From the NCBI GenBank assembly GCA_029964075.1, contig CM057130.1, positions 3,100,001-3,164,000 of the forward strand: 64,000 nucleotides of DNA, given 5' to 3'. Origin of the DNA: Patiria pectinifera. Taxonomy: Eukaryota; Echinodermata; Asteroidea; Valvatida; Asterinidae. Positions 43,715 to 56,900 of the stretch are shown here, piece by piece. Below the pieces are notes generated by a model. That model was not told the origin of the DNA. It made no database searches and saw only the letters and a program-made list of their open reading frames with translations. Both the position numbers and the translations under genes were made by a program. Position 1 is the stretch's first letter; each line of letters begins with the position of its first letter.

Positions 43715-44043
43715 TTTTTTGAAATCTAATTTGAAAATGCATTCGGAGCAAAGTTTGCATTTAGCTTTGCAAGTGTCACACAGTCAAATTTCGTACAATA
43801 AATGGCAATGTTTTTTTCTTTCAATATTTTGATAGATATAGTTATTATGTCAAAGATGTTGCCAGTGTAGGTGTAGCTGTAGTATAACTGTGTGTTGATA
43901 GGTATGATTCGTATGGTGATTAGCGCAGTTTGTTATACGACCTATTGATATATTTTATCAAATAAACAGTCTATAAGATGCCTTGCACGGTATAACGAAT
44001 CATTTCTTCTTATTAAGAATGCTATATTAAACATCATTAATAA
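43715..44043. repeat. ~325-bp direct repeat, right of TRIM B
   Basis: Second copy of 39,757-40,085. At its right end (ACATCATTAAT) the left copy continues with TAAAGCAATTAAG, while this one is followed by the element at 44,037-45,200. The left copy is therefore an empty site for that element. Confidence 0.85.
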
Positions 44044-45200
44044 ATACCTTGGAGAGTTGATGGTTTCTGATTGGTAGAGACTCGATCACGTGGCCGGGCA
44101 TTAACGGTAATAATGGACCGGCTTCAAAGATCAAGCGAATAAATGGCCCCTGAACCAGCATTGATCAAGCCCCGTTCAGCCCCATGCAAGCCAATGATTG
44201 GTCAAAATATAGTAACAGTCCTGCGGTAGCTTGTAACAATAGAGCAATGCACATGCGCTCAACAAGGGCGGATCCAGAACACAATTTTTTTGGGGGGCCA
44301 AAAAAAATTTTGGTCCCCCAAAAAAGTGGGTCAAAAAAATTACGGCGTGGGGTTCGGGGCCCGCTTAATTATTTTTTTTGGATTCTAGATGCTCTGTGGT
44401 GCGATCTGAGGAAATTTCTGACCACTTTAACCAATGTTTTTTGAGGAAAAAATGGTGGTGTACTCATTGCCTGCCTTTATTGCGATGTCACATAAATAAA
44501 AAAAAATTGGTTTCGTTTTTTTTTTTGGGGGGGGGGCATGGCCCCCTTTCCCCCCCCCCCTGGATCCGCCCTTGGCGCTCAACCCCCATCGCGTGAGACT
44601 GACGCGCGCGTACGCAACACAGTTGCTAGGGATGCGTGCGTGCGCGCGCGTAAGGAAGTTTTGAAACGACATCGTACAGCAGTGCAGTATATACTGAGGA
44701 TGTTTACGACGAAAGCGTAGATCTACGATTTATTTTCTTTGAACACTTCACCCACCGACATATTTACCTTTCCTAAACCAAGCATATTTGTAATTCCGGA
44801 CACAAGGAATGTGTAAACGAGATTTCAGCTTCCTCCATCAGGTAAAGATACGAAAACATTGTTGTAATTTGTTTCGCTACGGCAGCAGTTTCTGTTGAGT
44901 TTACGTCGTTATAAGCTAAAATATGGCCCATGAACATGAACACAAAAAAGTCTGGAAATATCGCCGAAAGAAAGACACAAAATTGGAGCATTTTAACTGT
45001 TTATTTCGTTAAAAGGTATTTATTAATGGGAATAACAGTGTGAGGATCCGGTCTTCACTGCGTGATAATGACCGGGTGTGGGGGTGACCGCTGTTAATGG
45101 ACCTCGACTTCGTCTCGGTCCATTAACAGCGGTAACCCCCACACCCGGTCATTATCACGCAGTGAAGACCGGCTCCTCACACTGTTATTCCCTTATTAAT
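44037..45200. mobile_element. Element E copy 1, with terminal hairpin
   Basis: Starts CATTAATAAATACCTT, a motif that returns inverted (AAGGTATTTATTAATG) at 45,013-45,028. From 45,021 to 45,200 it forms a hairpin with ~76-bp arms (GGGAATAACAGTGTGAGGA, GGTCTTCACTGCGTGATAAT) differing at two positions, around a short TCGACTTCG loop. It holds no coding region that I trust. A paralogous copy is at 59,229-60,501, and 40,076 is an unoccupied site. A hAT MITE is nested at 44,263-44,574. Confidence 0.75.
44263..44574. mobile_element. 312-bp hAT MITE with perfect 8-bp target duplication
   Basis: Ends CAAGGGCGGATCCAG and inverted CTGGATCCGCCCTTG, flanked by GCGCTCAA at 44,255-44,262 and 44,575-44,582. 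The paralogous element at about 59,435 has a single GCGCTCAA and no insert. The interior includes TTCTAGATGCTCTGTGGT and ACCACTTTAACCAAT, shared with other hAT-type copies here. Confidence 0.92.
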
Positions 45201-45249
45201 TTTTAATATATTCAAATATCCCGACTGCCTGAATCTAATATATATTATT

Positions 45250-48200
45250 TTCCCCATTTGTTACAAAACGGTTAAAGTTTTTTTCCTGGTTCGGAGCCTA
45301 AAATTAGGGCCAGTTAGAAATGACAATCAAAGAAACGCAGCGGTTCCCATTTTAATCCTTCATGTTATAATAGGCAACACACGCAATTAACAAAACTGTT
45401 TTCGCAAACTGCATTGCCAAAACAGCAAATTATGTGCGAACTACTTTTCGTACGTTAAGCTCCCTAACAAACTGCGCGTAGGCTTGACTGTTAAACTTGA
45501 ATAGCGCCCTCAGACAACTAAAAGTAATCATAATCATCATTGCATACTGTTATGAGCATCGCCAAGAGGGGGTCTGGAAAGCGAAAAAAATCAAACAAAA
45601 CAGAGAGAAAAAGGGAAAAAGGGGAAAAAGGAAAGAAAAGAGGAGTAAATCATATTGCTGTTAATTTTAAGGGTGGAGCCAAATGACCCTGCCCACCCTA
45701 GCTCGAAAACTGATAAATACACTAACAACTGATCGCCATTGCACAGTGTACAATTATTATGTAATCATATACAATTCTTTCTAATTACAACAGCAAAGAA
45801 CCCCTTTATCTATCTTTAATCCTAATATGGATACACGTAATTTAACAGGAGCTGTTTCGGCGAACTACGTCGCCGAAATGGCTATTAATACACGAACTAC
45901 TTTTCGTACGGTTAACCCATAACCAAATCTGCGTAGGGTTGTCCATTAAACTTAAATAGTGCCCTCAATTGACTGAGAGTATCGCCACAAATAATCGTCA
46001 TTGATCAATGTACTCGTAATAGAATTCTTTCCAATTGCTAAAGTATCAAGGAATTCGAACGCCCCTTATATTCTCTTTCAATATCGGGCGTTACACTATT
46101 GACAGAGAAAGTCTGTTACGTAATGTTTTAGCGCATTCACTGTTAGGCCTACGCCGAATTGCAGGATACATATTGAGTTTTTTTTTAGGTGGGCTGTCTT
46201 GTTCCCCGAAAAAAAGTGGGTCCAAAATGTTCCGCCCCAAATTCGATATGAAGAGCAAGGGGGAGGACTCTTCACTGCAATGGTACTGACGTACATGGTA
46301 GCGAAATTTGCTGTACGCATTTCGCTGCCTTTTTTTGCGACGTCGCTATAAAAAAACAAAATGTGTTTGGCGATCTTTTTGCGGGGGGGGGGGGGGCATC
46401 CCCATCCGCCGTTGCGTATGTATGTCCTTATATATTCACCAGTGGCATCTTAACAGACCCAATGTTTTTTACTAATTTGTTTCTATGTAAAAGTAAAGAG
46501 TAAGAGTACAAGAAAATTCAGTTCCAAATGCGTAAATCTTGAGTTTATCAACTCGCATTATACGGTCGAAGTCACTGATTCGTGTTTTAAAGCTGCGATA
46601 ATCGGGAGGACTTTGTTTCGGGAACGCAACTGTACATCGATATTAATTTTCAATAACTTCAAATATCACACAGTCTGATTGCCTGAATCTAATTTGTGTA
46701 TTATTTTTCACATTTGTTACTTTACGGTGAGTGTCCTAGATTTCTAGAGGTTGTATTTTTTTCTGGTTGGGAGCCTCAAATTAGGTCCTTTTTACTCAGT
46801 TTAATGAGAATCAAAGAAATGCTGCGGTTCCTAATTTAATTTTAATTTGAAACACACGCAATTAACAAAAGCTGTTTGCGCAAAGTACGTTCACAAAAAC
46901 AGCACAATTATGCGTGAACTACTTTTCGTGCATTTAACTCCCCAAGCAACTGTGCGTAGGCTTGACCGTTAAACTTGAATAGCGCCCTCCATCAACTAAC
47001 AGCAATCACACAACTTCTGATCGTCATTGCACACTGTACAATTATTATGTAATCATATACAATCCTGTCTAATTACAACAACAATGAACTCTTCATGTAT
47101 CTTTACATATGAAAACACCTAAACAGCAGCTCTTTTGGCGACCCACGTCACCGAAACGGCTTATTATGCGCGAACTAATTTTCGTATGTTTAACCCCCAA
47201 ACCAAACCTGCGTAGGGTTGACCGTTAAACTTAAATAGTGCCCTCAATTGCCCAGATGTAACGTCTCTTTAAAAAAAAAAAAAGCCGTTGTGTATGTATA
47301 TCCCTATTAACCTGTGGCATCATGATGGAGCCAATGTTTTAACCGATTTTTGTTTCTCAGTAAGTAAAATTCCAGCAAGTTTTAAATGCATGTATTCAAC
47401 TTTATCAATCTCAGTTTAACAGCTCACTATTCCTTCGATAGAAGGCATCGATTCGTGTTTTAAACAAAGCTGTAATAAACGGGGGTATTTTGGGAATGAT
47501 TAAAAGCTCATCATATCCATGTTTTTTTTTTTTTTTTTAAAGGCAGTAATCGTAAGCTTGCGGACGATATGAACCGATCACATCCCTGCCCAGTTTACGA
47601 ACTGTAAGTGGTCCGATAATCAAGCAGGGGCTTTGAAAAAGTGTACTTGCTGGGGTGCTTCTGTTCAAGTTTCAATGCCGTATCTCGCCTCTAATGCAAC
47701 AGACCCGAATAACGTGTTAATGTAAATCGGGTAAAGCGGCGTGCGCTCTATTCGCACTTTGTATCGCGAAATTGGAACAAAAACAGAGAAGTTGAACTAG
47801 CGACTTCGCGTTCACAAAAAAAAAGTTACGTAACGGCGGGAGAGCGAATTGTGAATAGTGGGCCGTTGAACTGCAAAAGAAAAAGAAAGTACTACATGTA
47901 ACTTACTTTTCAATGGTGAAAAACTTACTTTTCCATATTTATGGTTTGATCCTTTCGAAACAACTCTTCGAATCCCTCGCCCGGAACCAAAACCTCTATG
48001 TGCAGTCTTACACCAAACCGGCCCGCCGCCAGCCGCCCGCCGCCCGCGCCGCCGCCCGGCCCGTCGGAGCGGCTTTCGAAATTTCCTTGGACAGACACTT
48101 TGAAGACCTTTCGTATTCCGCAGGCAACCCCGCGAGTTTGCACGGTTTATGGGGAAAACGACATTGCACATGACACCACGTGCTGTTTACATACCTTTTT

Positions 48201-50330
48201 CTTCCAGGCTAACTAGGTTTGCGATTTGCATCTTTTGTTTTAAAGAGAAAATTTCCTTTTTTTCTATTAATTTCGGGAGCCTGCAACCCTCTCAAAAAGG
48301 AGATTCATTTTGCACACAATTGAACCCACACTGGCAGCCAGTAAATCGTTTTTTTTTCCGAAGAAATAATTCAGTTTCTAAATGTCGTTGGATTCTAGGG
48401 GAAAAAGCGATTGGACAATCAATTTTCGAAGTGAAACTCGAAAATGGCATGGGGGCACATCTTTAACACTTGATTTATTTTCGGCTTTTGCTCATCCCCC
48501 CAAGCGACAAAACATTTTAATGTGAAATCGCTAATTTTCTACAAGTACAAGTTCTTCACTTTGCATATGATAAGACATGATAGGATGGTTACCAACACCC
48601 TATCATGATCGATATTATTGGACTGCAACCAATTCATGCGCAAACGCAACCTGAAATTAAAAAAAAAAAGTTATTTGGGACCCTCTCCCCCCAAAATAAT
48701 AATATACAGGTTTTTTGGGGGGAGGGGGGTGATTGAGCAGTATCCCAAAGAAAAACAGTGATATAAAGAAATAACTAGAAGACAATTGGGTACATTTAAA
48801 TAAAAAAAGAGGAAAAAAATTGTCCAAACACGTCCAAATATGACTGTGTCGTAAATTTCGGGGTTTTTTTTAGCTGCTCCCATCTAACTTGCATTGTGTG
48901 TTTTTAAGACGCCCTAAAATAACCGCATATAATAGGGAGCGTAAATCACATATTGGAATTGCTTGAATTTTGTACTGTAGTATTAATCTCATCAGATTCA
49001 TATCGTACACCCGATTCAACCCTGGCTCTCATAGCAACCATGTAGCAACGCGCACATGTGTAGACAAAGCGTGACGTTATCATGTCTTGGGTCCGTTGGA
49101 GCGACATGCAGACACCGAGTTTCAATGCACATGTACATTATGTCTTTCTTTCTATGTAACAGGCCTACACCGTCCAAGCATGTGGTAGTATATGCCGCAT
49201 TCGCTCTTGTATCGCGATATTGGAACAAAAGCGGAGAAGTTGAACTGACGAAGGCTCCATTCACATTGCAATCACGTCTCCGTTTTAAACAAGAAAGTTA
49301 CGTAACGGAGCACTCTATACGAACAGTGCGCTGCACCCACCGTGAAACAAAGACCGTATCTTGAAAGCAACTCATCCACGATGAAACCAATGATTTGATC
49401 CCCTGCAAAGAATCTGGTGAACAATCGTGTTCGGAAACAAAGCTCAAGAGTCGCTCGCGCGAGGCCAAAACCTGTCCCCGCAGTTTTAAGACAAACTATA
49501 TGCAAGGAAAAGGCCGTCTCTCGACTATGTAAATATACAGGCACATGTGTCAGTGTCACTAAAACAGGGACTTACCTGTTCAAACGTTTCGTTAGAAGGT
49601 AGTTCAGTTCAGTTCATTTATTTCCAGTGTTCACAAATCAGTGTGTTACATACATAATGTATAGATGAACATGACAACAGAGGAGTGAAAACTATATAGG
49701 GGCCTAGAGGTAAAGAAACACAGCTTGTATGCATGCATGGGCCCTATAACACGGTTCAGACACCAAGAGGCAATAAAGCAAAATGCTGTACTCGGAGAAA
49801 AAGGTTTACATGCAAAGATAAACAAGAATACATAATAATAATTGCCAACATAGAAATGTTAGGAATAAATAACAGTAGTTTCATATATCGAGGTAAACAT
49901 TCAGCAAAATAGATTTGTAAACATGTAGAACTTCTTCAGGAATCAGTGGAGAATACAATAACTTAGTTCCCTCGTAGTTAATAGGTTTTGAAGCAAAAGA
50001 TGGAAGGATGGATAAAATGAATATTTTGCCGAGTAGTGTGATAATATCGAAATTCCTAGAAACAAAATTAATGGATTGAATAACATAAGGTATTGGAAAC
50101 TGACCAATACATTTCGGGACGAAATACGGCAAATGTACCGTATACGATGTGACAAACAGCCTTGCTATATTTATTTATCCTTGGGCAAGACACTTTACAA
50201 TATTTGCTTTCTACCAACCGAGTAGAAAATGGGGACCCGTGAAGGCAGAAAATGTTAAATGTGTTTGAATTTTCTGTTTACGCTGAAATGTTGGTATTAC
50301 TTTATTTTTTAAGCAAAAAAATCTCCGGTT
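45250..50330. repeat. Left arm of nested inverted duplications
   Basis: Segments of this stretch recur in reverse complement on the right: ~45,300-47,000 with ~56,090-56,900; 47,640-48,660 with 54,400-55,420; 48,860-50,330 with 58,220-59,210; 49,200-50,150 with 52,260-53,700. Anchors: GAACTACTTTTCGTACG, TCCAATATCGCGATAC, GGCGTGACGCC-type flanks and GTTACGTAAC. A ~200-bp motif (ACGCAATTAACAAAA...AATAGCGCCCTC) is itself repeated at 45,390, 45,850, 46,860 and 47,130. No gene recognised; short GC-rich frames (47,990-48,170) come from a GCC-rich patch. Confidence 0.75.
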
Positions 50331-51000
50331 TCTGGTATGCGCGTGCGTCGCCATAGCCATGCGCGTCGGCAAAATTAAAACGTTTTTTTTTCAATGTAAG
50401 GTGAAGTCTCAAAACCGCCAAATCACTAGTTTGACTGGAATCCTGCTGCTGCATAATTTTAACATGTTTTAGATCGGTTACGATCGAGTATAAGCTTTAT
50501 GCCATGCGGCCTCTGTGGGCTCCCACATAATTATTTTGAACTAAATTTAGTCGGGCACCATTTTGCAGACGGTGTTGTTATTTTGTAATTTTGCGTCCGG
50601 AAGCCAGACTCACGGAGCGATGGTCGTATATCTGGAACCGGCTGCATTTAAACGCTTTTTACTTAACTCAATATGTAAGTGAGCAGACTAATGACCAGCC
50701 AGACAGCGCTGCTAACGCACGATGTCAATGTCGCTGTATGGTCCGACGTTACCGTGTTCCCTGATTTTGTCTTGACTATCCAAATTTCTGGAAGAAAGTT
50801 CGTGTCGGTTGAGATCGTATAAGTGCGTCCAGACTTCTCAAGCCTTGTGGCCTTACTGCTTTCTGAAGGATAATTTTGAGAGTTTTAAGGGGATCAAGCG
50901 TCATCTGCAACATTTTGAAGGAAAAAGTAGTGGAAAAACCGCTTCGCTGCAACACTTTTTGGGGCAAGCTCCATACCAGAAACCGGAGACTTTTTTGGCC
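50313..51000. mobile_element. ~690-bp PIF/Harbinger-like element
   Basis: Left end GCAAAAAAATCTCCGGTTTC and inverted right end AAACCGGAGACTTTTTTGGC resemble the GGCCAAAA...CGGTCTCTGGT ends of the MITEs at 35,508 and 59,974. GCGCGTGCGTCG near the left end matches their subterminal GCGCGTCGAT. Flanks are TAA/TTA-rich but not an exact duplication. An 89-codon frame at the right has no family resemblance. Confidence 0.6.
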
Positions 51001-51600
51001 TTATTTCTTACTCAATCATCTTCGTCCCCAGTGGGAAATGTTGTTATAGCTGTTGCAAAAGGTTACATATTATGTTAGTTTATTGTTGAAGAAAAACCTT
51101 TCGTTTTTACTCTACCCTTTAAGGTCTTTCATTTATTTATTTTATTGATCGTTTTATTTTACTAGGGTAGCCACATCAGCTATCTAAGAACTGTTCTCTC
51201 TGGGGGCCCTGAATTAAAATATTGAAACAATACAAATTACAGGACATTAAGAACTAGTTAGTCATTAAAAAAAATACATACTCACATTGATTTTGAAATG
51301 AATATTAGAACATAAGTACATACAAAAAGTGAAAATTACATCTTACGAAGAAAAATGAATATCAATTACAATTGACACTAAGACAGAAAGAAACATGCGA
51401 AGTAAGTCCCCATAAAATAATAAAATGAGAGCCACGTATAGAAATAATACCTTTATTCATAGAAAACAGTACCACTTTTAGTAGAACAAAAACACCTATA
51501 TAACTCACAAACTTCATTTAATAATTTCATTTGAGATGCCCAGTATAGACTTTTTAAAGAGGACAAAATTTGGTAATCTTAGCTCAGTTTTCAATTTATT
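51001..51600. other. AT-rich non-coding stretch
   Basis: Lies between the Harbinger-like element and the SINE-containing inverted segment. No gene or repeat recognised. Confidence 0.5.
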
Positions 51601-52290
51601 CGTGCTTTTGTACTTCTCGACAAGAGAAAAATAAGGGGATAAATAAAAACAAAAAGTTATGTGGTGTTGACCAAGCATTCAGGGGTCGCGATTGGTTACC
51701 GACTCCCATATAGTACTCTTCCTGGGTCTCGGATTCCCCGGCCCACCACACCTCCTTCCCTATCCATCCATGTAACCCCGGAGGGCCAAGCACCGTTAAG
51801 GGAGGAAACGAGGCGACACCCTATGCCTTGCTGCCGAGACAGCAAAAGAGCCCCGTACCTATGAGTAGATGCATAACCTGGACTTCGCAGACAGTCCCAG
51901 CCGGTGACTTAACTGATTGAGCTAAGGTCGGTTGGTATTTGACGGCGGGAAATTAAGACTCTTAAAAGTGACTGAGTGCGTGTATAGAAAACCAAAAAAT
52001 GTTCCAAAGGGACTCGAACCCCGGACCCCTGGGTCTGCAGACAGAGACCCTGACCACAAGGCTATTTAGCTATATATACAAACCACTGAGTCTTAATATT
52101 ATATTCTTGTAGGCTAAACACTTGGAGGATTGTTAGCTCAATCTGTGCTTTGCCTTCATACATGCATATAAACCAAAACCTTTAAACTTCTAAATGACTT
52201 TAACGATTAAAATGGCTTGTAAAACGAGCCTGTTTAATTAAAATGCACTTTTTTTTCTGAAATTTTGTATTCGTAAACGGTACATATGTA
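51600..52290 (-). mobile_element. Composite tRNA-like SINE segment, inverted copy of 57,480-58,160
   Basis: On the minus strand GTGG(T/-)CAGGGTCTCTGTCTGCAG and GGGGTTCGAGTCCC resemble tRNA A and B boxes and the T arm. A second tRNA-like start (CTTAGCTCAATCAGTTAAG) lies next to it. No closing acceptor stem, so these are SINE heads and not tRNA genes. The sister copy in plus orientation is at 57,480-58,160. Confidence 0.65.
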
Positions 52291-52548
52291 TTTATTTCCG
52301 CGATGTATCGGTCTATCTCCAATACCTTTTTACTCTTTAGTAAATTAACTTTGTTTCTCGGAATTAACTTTGTTTCTCGGAATTCAATAAACATCACTCT
52401 ACTCGGCAAACTATTCATTTCCATCCGCCATTTACTACTTCTTGTGTTTCCAAACCTATTAAGTACGAGGGGGAACCAAGTTATAGTACTCTCCACTGAT
52501 TCCTAAAGAAGTTCTACATGTTTACAAGTCTATTCTGTTGAATGTTTA

Positions 52549-52768
<220 letters not shown>

Positions 52769-53555
52769 TACAGTTATTTATTCCTTACATTCCACTTTCC
52801 AATATTGGCGTAAAGAATTATTGACATGTACCCTTGCATGTTTTTGCATGTATAAACCTTTTTTCTCTGCAGCATTTTGCTTTATTGTCACCTTGTGTCT
52901 GAACATTACTGTGTGATAGTGTCCATGCCAATCCATAGTGCCCAAGCTGTCTTTTTATGGATACCTCTATAAAGTTTTCGCTCCTTTGTTGTACATGTAC
53001 ATGTGTGCATTATGTTTGTAACATACTGATTGGTGAACACTGGAAATAAATGAACTGAACTGACATGATAACGAAACGTTTGGACAGGTAAGTCCCTGTT
53101 TTAGTAACACTGACTTCATGTTTCTCTTGTACATTGTCTTTTCTTTTAATTTATTTTGTTGTATAATTTTAAGCTAACATTTTGTAAGACAGGTTCGATT
53201 TTTACTGTCGATTTGTTGGATCACGAATCGCAAAAGTATCTTGCTGAAGGCATTTCGAAAGCGGCGGGCCCGGCTCACCGTACGAGTGCCCGTATATTTA
53301 CATAGTCGAGGGAAAGCTGACCTGCTAGTATAATGAGCATGTATGGAGCATGTCGTCTATTCCCGGCGCGGTGTAGTTGTCTTAAAACGGCGGGGAGAGG
53401 TTTCGGTCTCGCTCGAGCGACTCTTAAGCTTTGTTTCCTAATTCGACTGTTCACCAGTCTCTTTGCAAAGGATCAAAACATTGGCTTCACCATGGAAGAG
53501 CTACTTTTAAGATACGGTCTTTGTTTCACAGCGGGTTTAGCGCACAGTTCGCCGG

Positions 53556-53935
53556 AGTCCTCCGTTACGTAACTTTTATTTTAGTTCAAACGTTACTGCA
53601 ATGTGAATTGGAAGCCTTCGCCCGTTCAACTCCTCCGCCTTTGTTCCAATATCGCTATTCAAGAGCGAATGGGGCATTTAACCTATGCTTGGGCGGTGTA
53701 GGCCTGTTCATTGGAAAGAAAGATACACAGCGGGTGCAGCGCGCTGTTCGCCTGAGTCCTCCGTTACGTAACTTTTATTTTTAGTTCAAACGTTACTGCA
53801 ATGTGAATTGGAAGCCTTCGCCAGTTCAACTCCTCCGCCTTTGTTCCAATATCGCTATTCAAGAGCGAATGGGGCATTTAACCTATGCTTGGGCGGTGTA
53901 AGCCTGTTCATTGGAAAGAAAGATACATGTATATT
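53556..53935 (+). repeat. ~200-bp tandem duplication
   Basis: GTCCTCCGTTACGTAACTTT starts at 53,556 and again at 53,756, followed in both by GTTCAAACGTTACTGCAATG and CTATTCAAGAGCGAATGGGG with one- or two-base differences. Very recent. It doubles a TTACGTAA palindrome. Confidence 0.93.
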
Positions 53936-54944
53936 GAAACTCTCAGTGTCTGTAAGTTGGCCAAAAGACCAAGACATGATGACGTCACGCTTTGTTTACA
54001 CATGTGCGCTTTGCTATGATAGCCAGGGTTGAATCGGATGAATCGGATGAAATTAATACTACAGTACAAAATTAAAGCAATTCGAATGTGTGATTTACGC
54101 TCCCTATTAAATGCTATTATTTAAGGCTGTCTTATAAACACACATTGCAAGTTAGATGGGAGCAGCTAAAACGCGAAATTTACGATACATCTTTGGACGT
54201 GTGTGGACAATGTTTTTCTGCTTTGTTTTCTTTAAAAGTACCCAATTATCTTCTAGTTCTTTCTTCGTCACTGGTTTTCTTCGGAACACTGCTGACACCT
54301 CCCCCCCCCCCCCAAAAAAAAACCCCCCCTAATTCTGTTTTTTTTTTGGGGGGGGGGGGGTCCAAATAACTTGAGTAGCTTTTTATATCAGGTTGCTGAA
54401 CTGGTTTCAAGTCCATTAATATCGATCAGGGTGATGGTAGCTAACCTATCGTGTCGCATAGTGAAGAACTTTTGTACTGGTGGAAAATTCACAATGAGCG
54501 AAAGCCGAAAATATCACAAATTTTAATTGTTAAAGATTCCTCCCCATGCCATATTCGACTTTCACCTTGAAAAAATTGATTGTCCATTTCTATTTTCCAT
54601 ATATCAAATGACGTTTAGAAATGCAATTATTTCTTTAAATAAAATCGATTTATTGGCTGCCAGATATCATTCGGCTCTTGCAGGGTAGGTTCATTGGTGA
54701 GCAAAATGAAACTCCTTATTAAGAGGGTTAAAATTGGAACAAAAGTGATTTTTCTCATTGAAACAAAAGATGCAAATCGAAAACTAGCTAGCCTAGAACT
54801 TGTGTAAAAAGCACTTGGTGTCATCTTTAATGTCGTTTCCCCATAAACTGTGCAAACTTGCGGGGGTTGCCTGCGGAATGTACGACAAAGTTTTCAAAGT
54901 GTCTGTCCGAAGAAATTTCGAAAGCCGCACCGGCGCCCGGCGGC

Positions 54945-55045
54945 GGTCGACGGCCGGCGGCCGGCGGCCGGCGGCCGGCGGCCGGCGGCCGGCGGCCGGC
55001 GGCCGGCGGCCGGCGGCCGGCGGCCGGCGGCCGGCGGCCGGCCGG
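54945..55045. repeat. (CGGCCGG)n GC-rich 7-bp tandem repeat
   Basis: About 13 perfect CGGCCGG units. The inverted partner at 48,015-48,070 holds only a loose GCC-rich patch. 7-bp periodicity leaves all frames open on both strands (PAAGRRP-type frames), which is not evidence for a gene. Confidence 0.95.
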
Positions 55046-55599
55046 TTCACCGTACGGCGTGTCGTACCCATCCCTGGTTCGTTGTAAGACTGCACGGAGA
55101 GGTTTCGGTTTCGCGCGAGCGACTCGAAGCGTTGTTTCCGAAGGATCAAACCACAAATGCATGCACAATGATTCACCGTGGTAAAGTTAATTACTGCATT
55201 CTTTTACTTTTGGAGTTCAACGCACTATTCACAATTCGCTCTCCCGCCGTTACGTAACTTTTTTTGTGGACGCAAAGTCGCCAGTTCAACTGCTCCGCTT
55301 TTGTTCCAATATCGCGATACAAAGAGCGACTGATAGGGCACACACTGCTTTTACCCGATTTACATTAACACGTTATTCGGGTCTGTTGCATTGGAAGCAA
55401 AATGCGGTATTGAAACTTGAACAGAAACGTGACGCCCCAGCAAGTACACTTTTCCAAGCCCTTTCTAAATTATCGAACAACGTACAGTTCATAAATTTGC
55501 AGGGATGTGATAGGTTCATATCGTCCGCAAGCTTGACTGACATTTTGTGTGACCAAAACATGTATATGATGTACTTTTATCATTCCTGAAACACAATTT

Positions 55600-55786
55600 A
55601 TGGATTTTTTCAGGGGGCCGCTGGGGGCGCTGGGGGGCTGGAACATTTCAAGGGGGCGTCATGTAGATCAATGTTTTTTTTTAGAAACTCAAAATCTCAG
55701 TGGGGGGGGGGGGGCGCCTGGGGGGCGACAAGGTTTCATGTAGGGGGGCTGTCGCCCCACGCCCCCGTGGCTACGCCACTGCCCCC
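55600..55786. mobile_element. hAT-type G-run MITE in the right arm
   Basis: TAGAAACTCAAAATCTCAGT, G runs, GGCGACAAGGTTTCATG and the terminus GTGGCTACGCCACTG match the 17.16-, 30.8- and 42.3-kb copies. The left arm lacks it near 47,480-47,540, so it inserted after the arms formed. Confidence 0.78.
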
Positions 55787-56900
55787 GGTTATCGCAACTT
55801 TGTGTAAAACACGAATCAATGACTTCGATCGCATATAGCGAATTGATAAACTGAAGATTTATAAAGATGAATATGCTGGAATTTTACTCACTGAGAAAAA
55901 AATCGGTTAAAACCTTGGCTCTGTCAAGACGTCACAGGTGAATAGGGACATACATAGGCTACACAACGGCCAACGCCCCCCCCCCCTCAAAAAGAAATAA
56001 CCAAACCCATATTTTTTTTTAAAGTACCGTCGCAAAAAAAGGCAGGCAATGCGTACAGCATTAAAATTGCGCTACCGTGCACCAATGCCATGACGAGTCC
56101 TTCCCCCTTGCTTTTCATATCAAATTTGGGGCGGACCATTTTGGACCCATTTTTTCGGGAGCAAAAAAAATGTTTGGCCCAGCCTAACTTGAAAAACCAC
56201 TATGTTCTGGATTTCGCCTTGTCCCGCGTTTGTGGGCGCGAGATCAGTAACAGACTGAAACAAAAGAAGAATGGTTTGAGAGAGGGAGTGAAGTTGTATA
56301 CTGCAATTCAGCGACAATGAATGCGCTAAAAATTACGTAACAGAGTGCGCGCGCTGTCAATAGTGCAACGCCCGATATTGAAAGAGAATTCCTCGGTACT
56401 GTAGTGATTGGAAAGAATTCTGTTGCCGAGTACATTGTTCAATGACGATTATTTGTGACGTTACTCTCAGTCAATTGAGGGCACTATTTAAGTTTAGCCG
56501 TTTTGGCTTCATAGTTCGCCGAAACAGCTCCTGTTAATTACTTGTTTTCGCATTACGATTCTGTTCGGGGTTCTTTGCTGTTGTGATTAGAAAGAATTGT
56601 TTATGATTACGTAATAATTATACAGCAATGGCCACCAGTTGTGTGATTCCTTTGTTTGATTGAGGGCGCTATTCAAATTTAACGGTCAAGCTTACGCGCA
56701 TTTTGTTTGGGGAGTTAAACGTACGAAAAGTAGTTCGCGCATCATTTGCTGTTTTTGGTTATGTAGTTCGCCAAACTCTTGTTAAATGCACGTGTTTCAT
56801 TATTAGCATTACAAACAGCAACCACTGCATTTCTTTGATTCTCAATGCTAACCGACTCTAATTTTAGGCTCCGACCACAGAAAAAAACATAAGAACCCTA

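Noticed and set aside
54793..55257. Proline/alanine/glycine/arginine-rich frames on both strands
   Set aside because: Produced by the CGGCCGG repeat; not conserved in the other arm.
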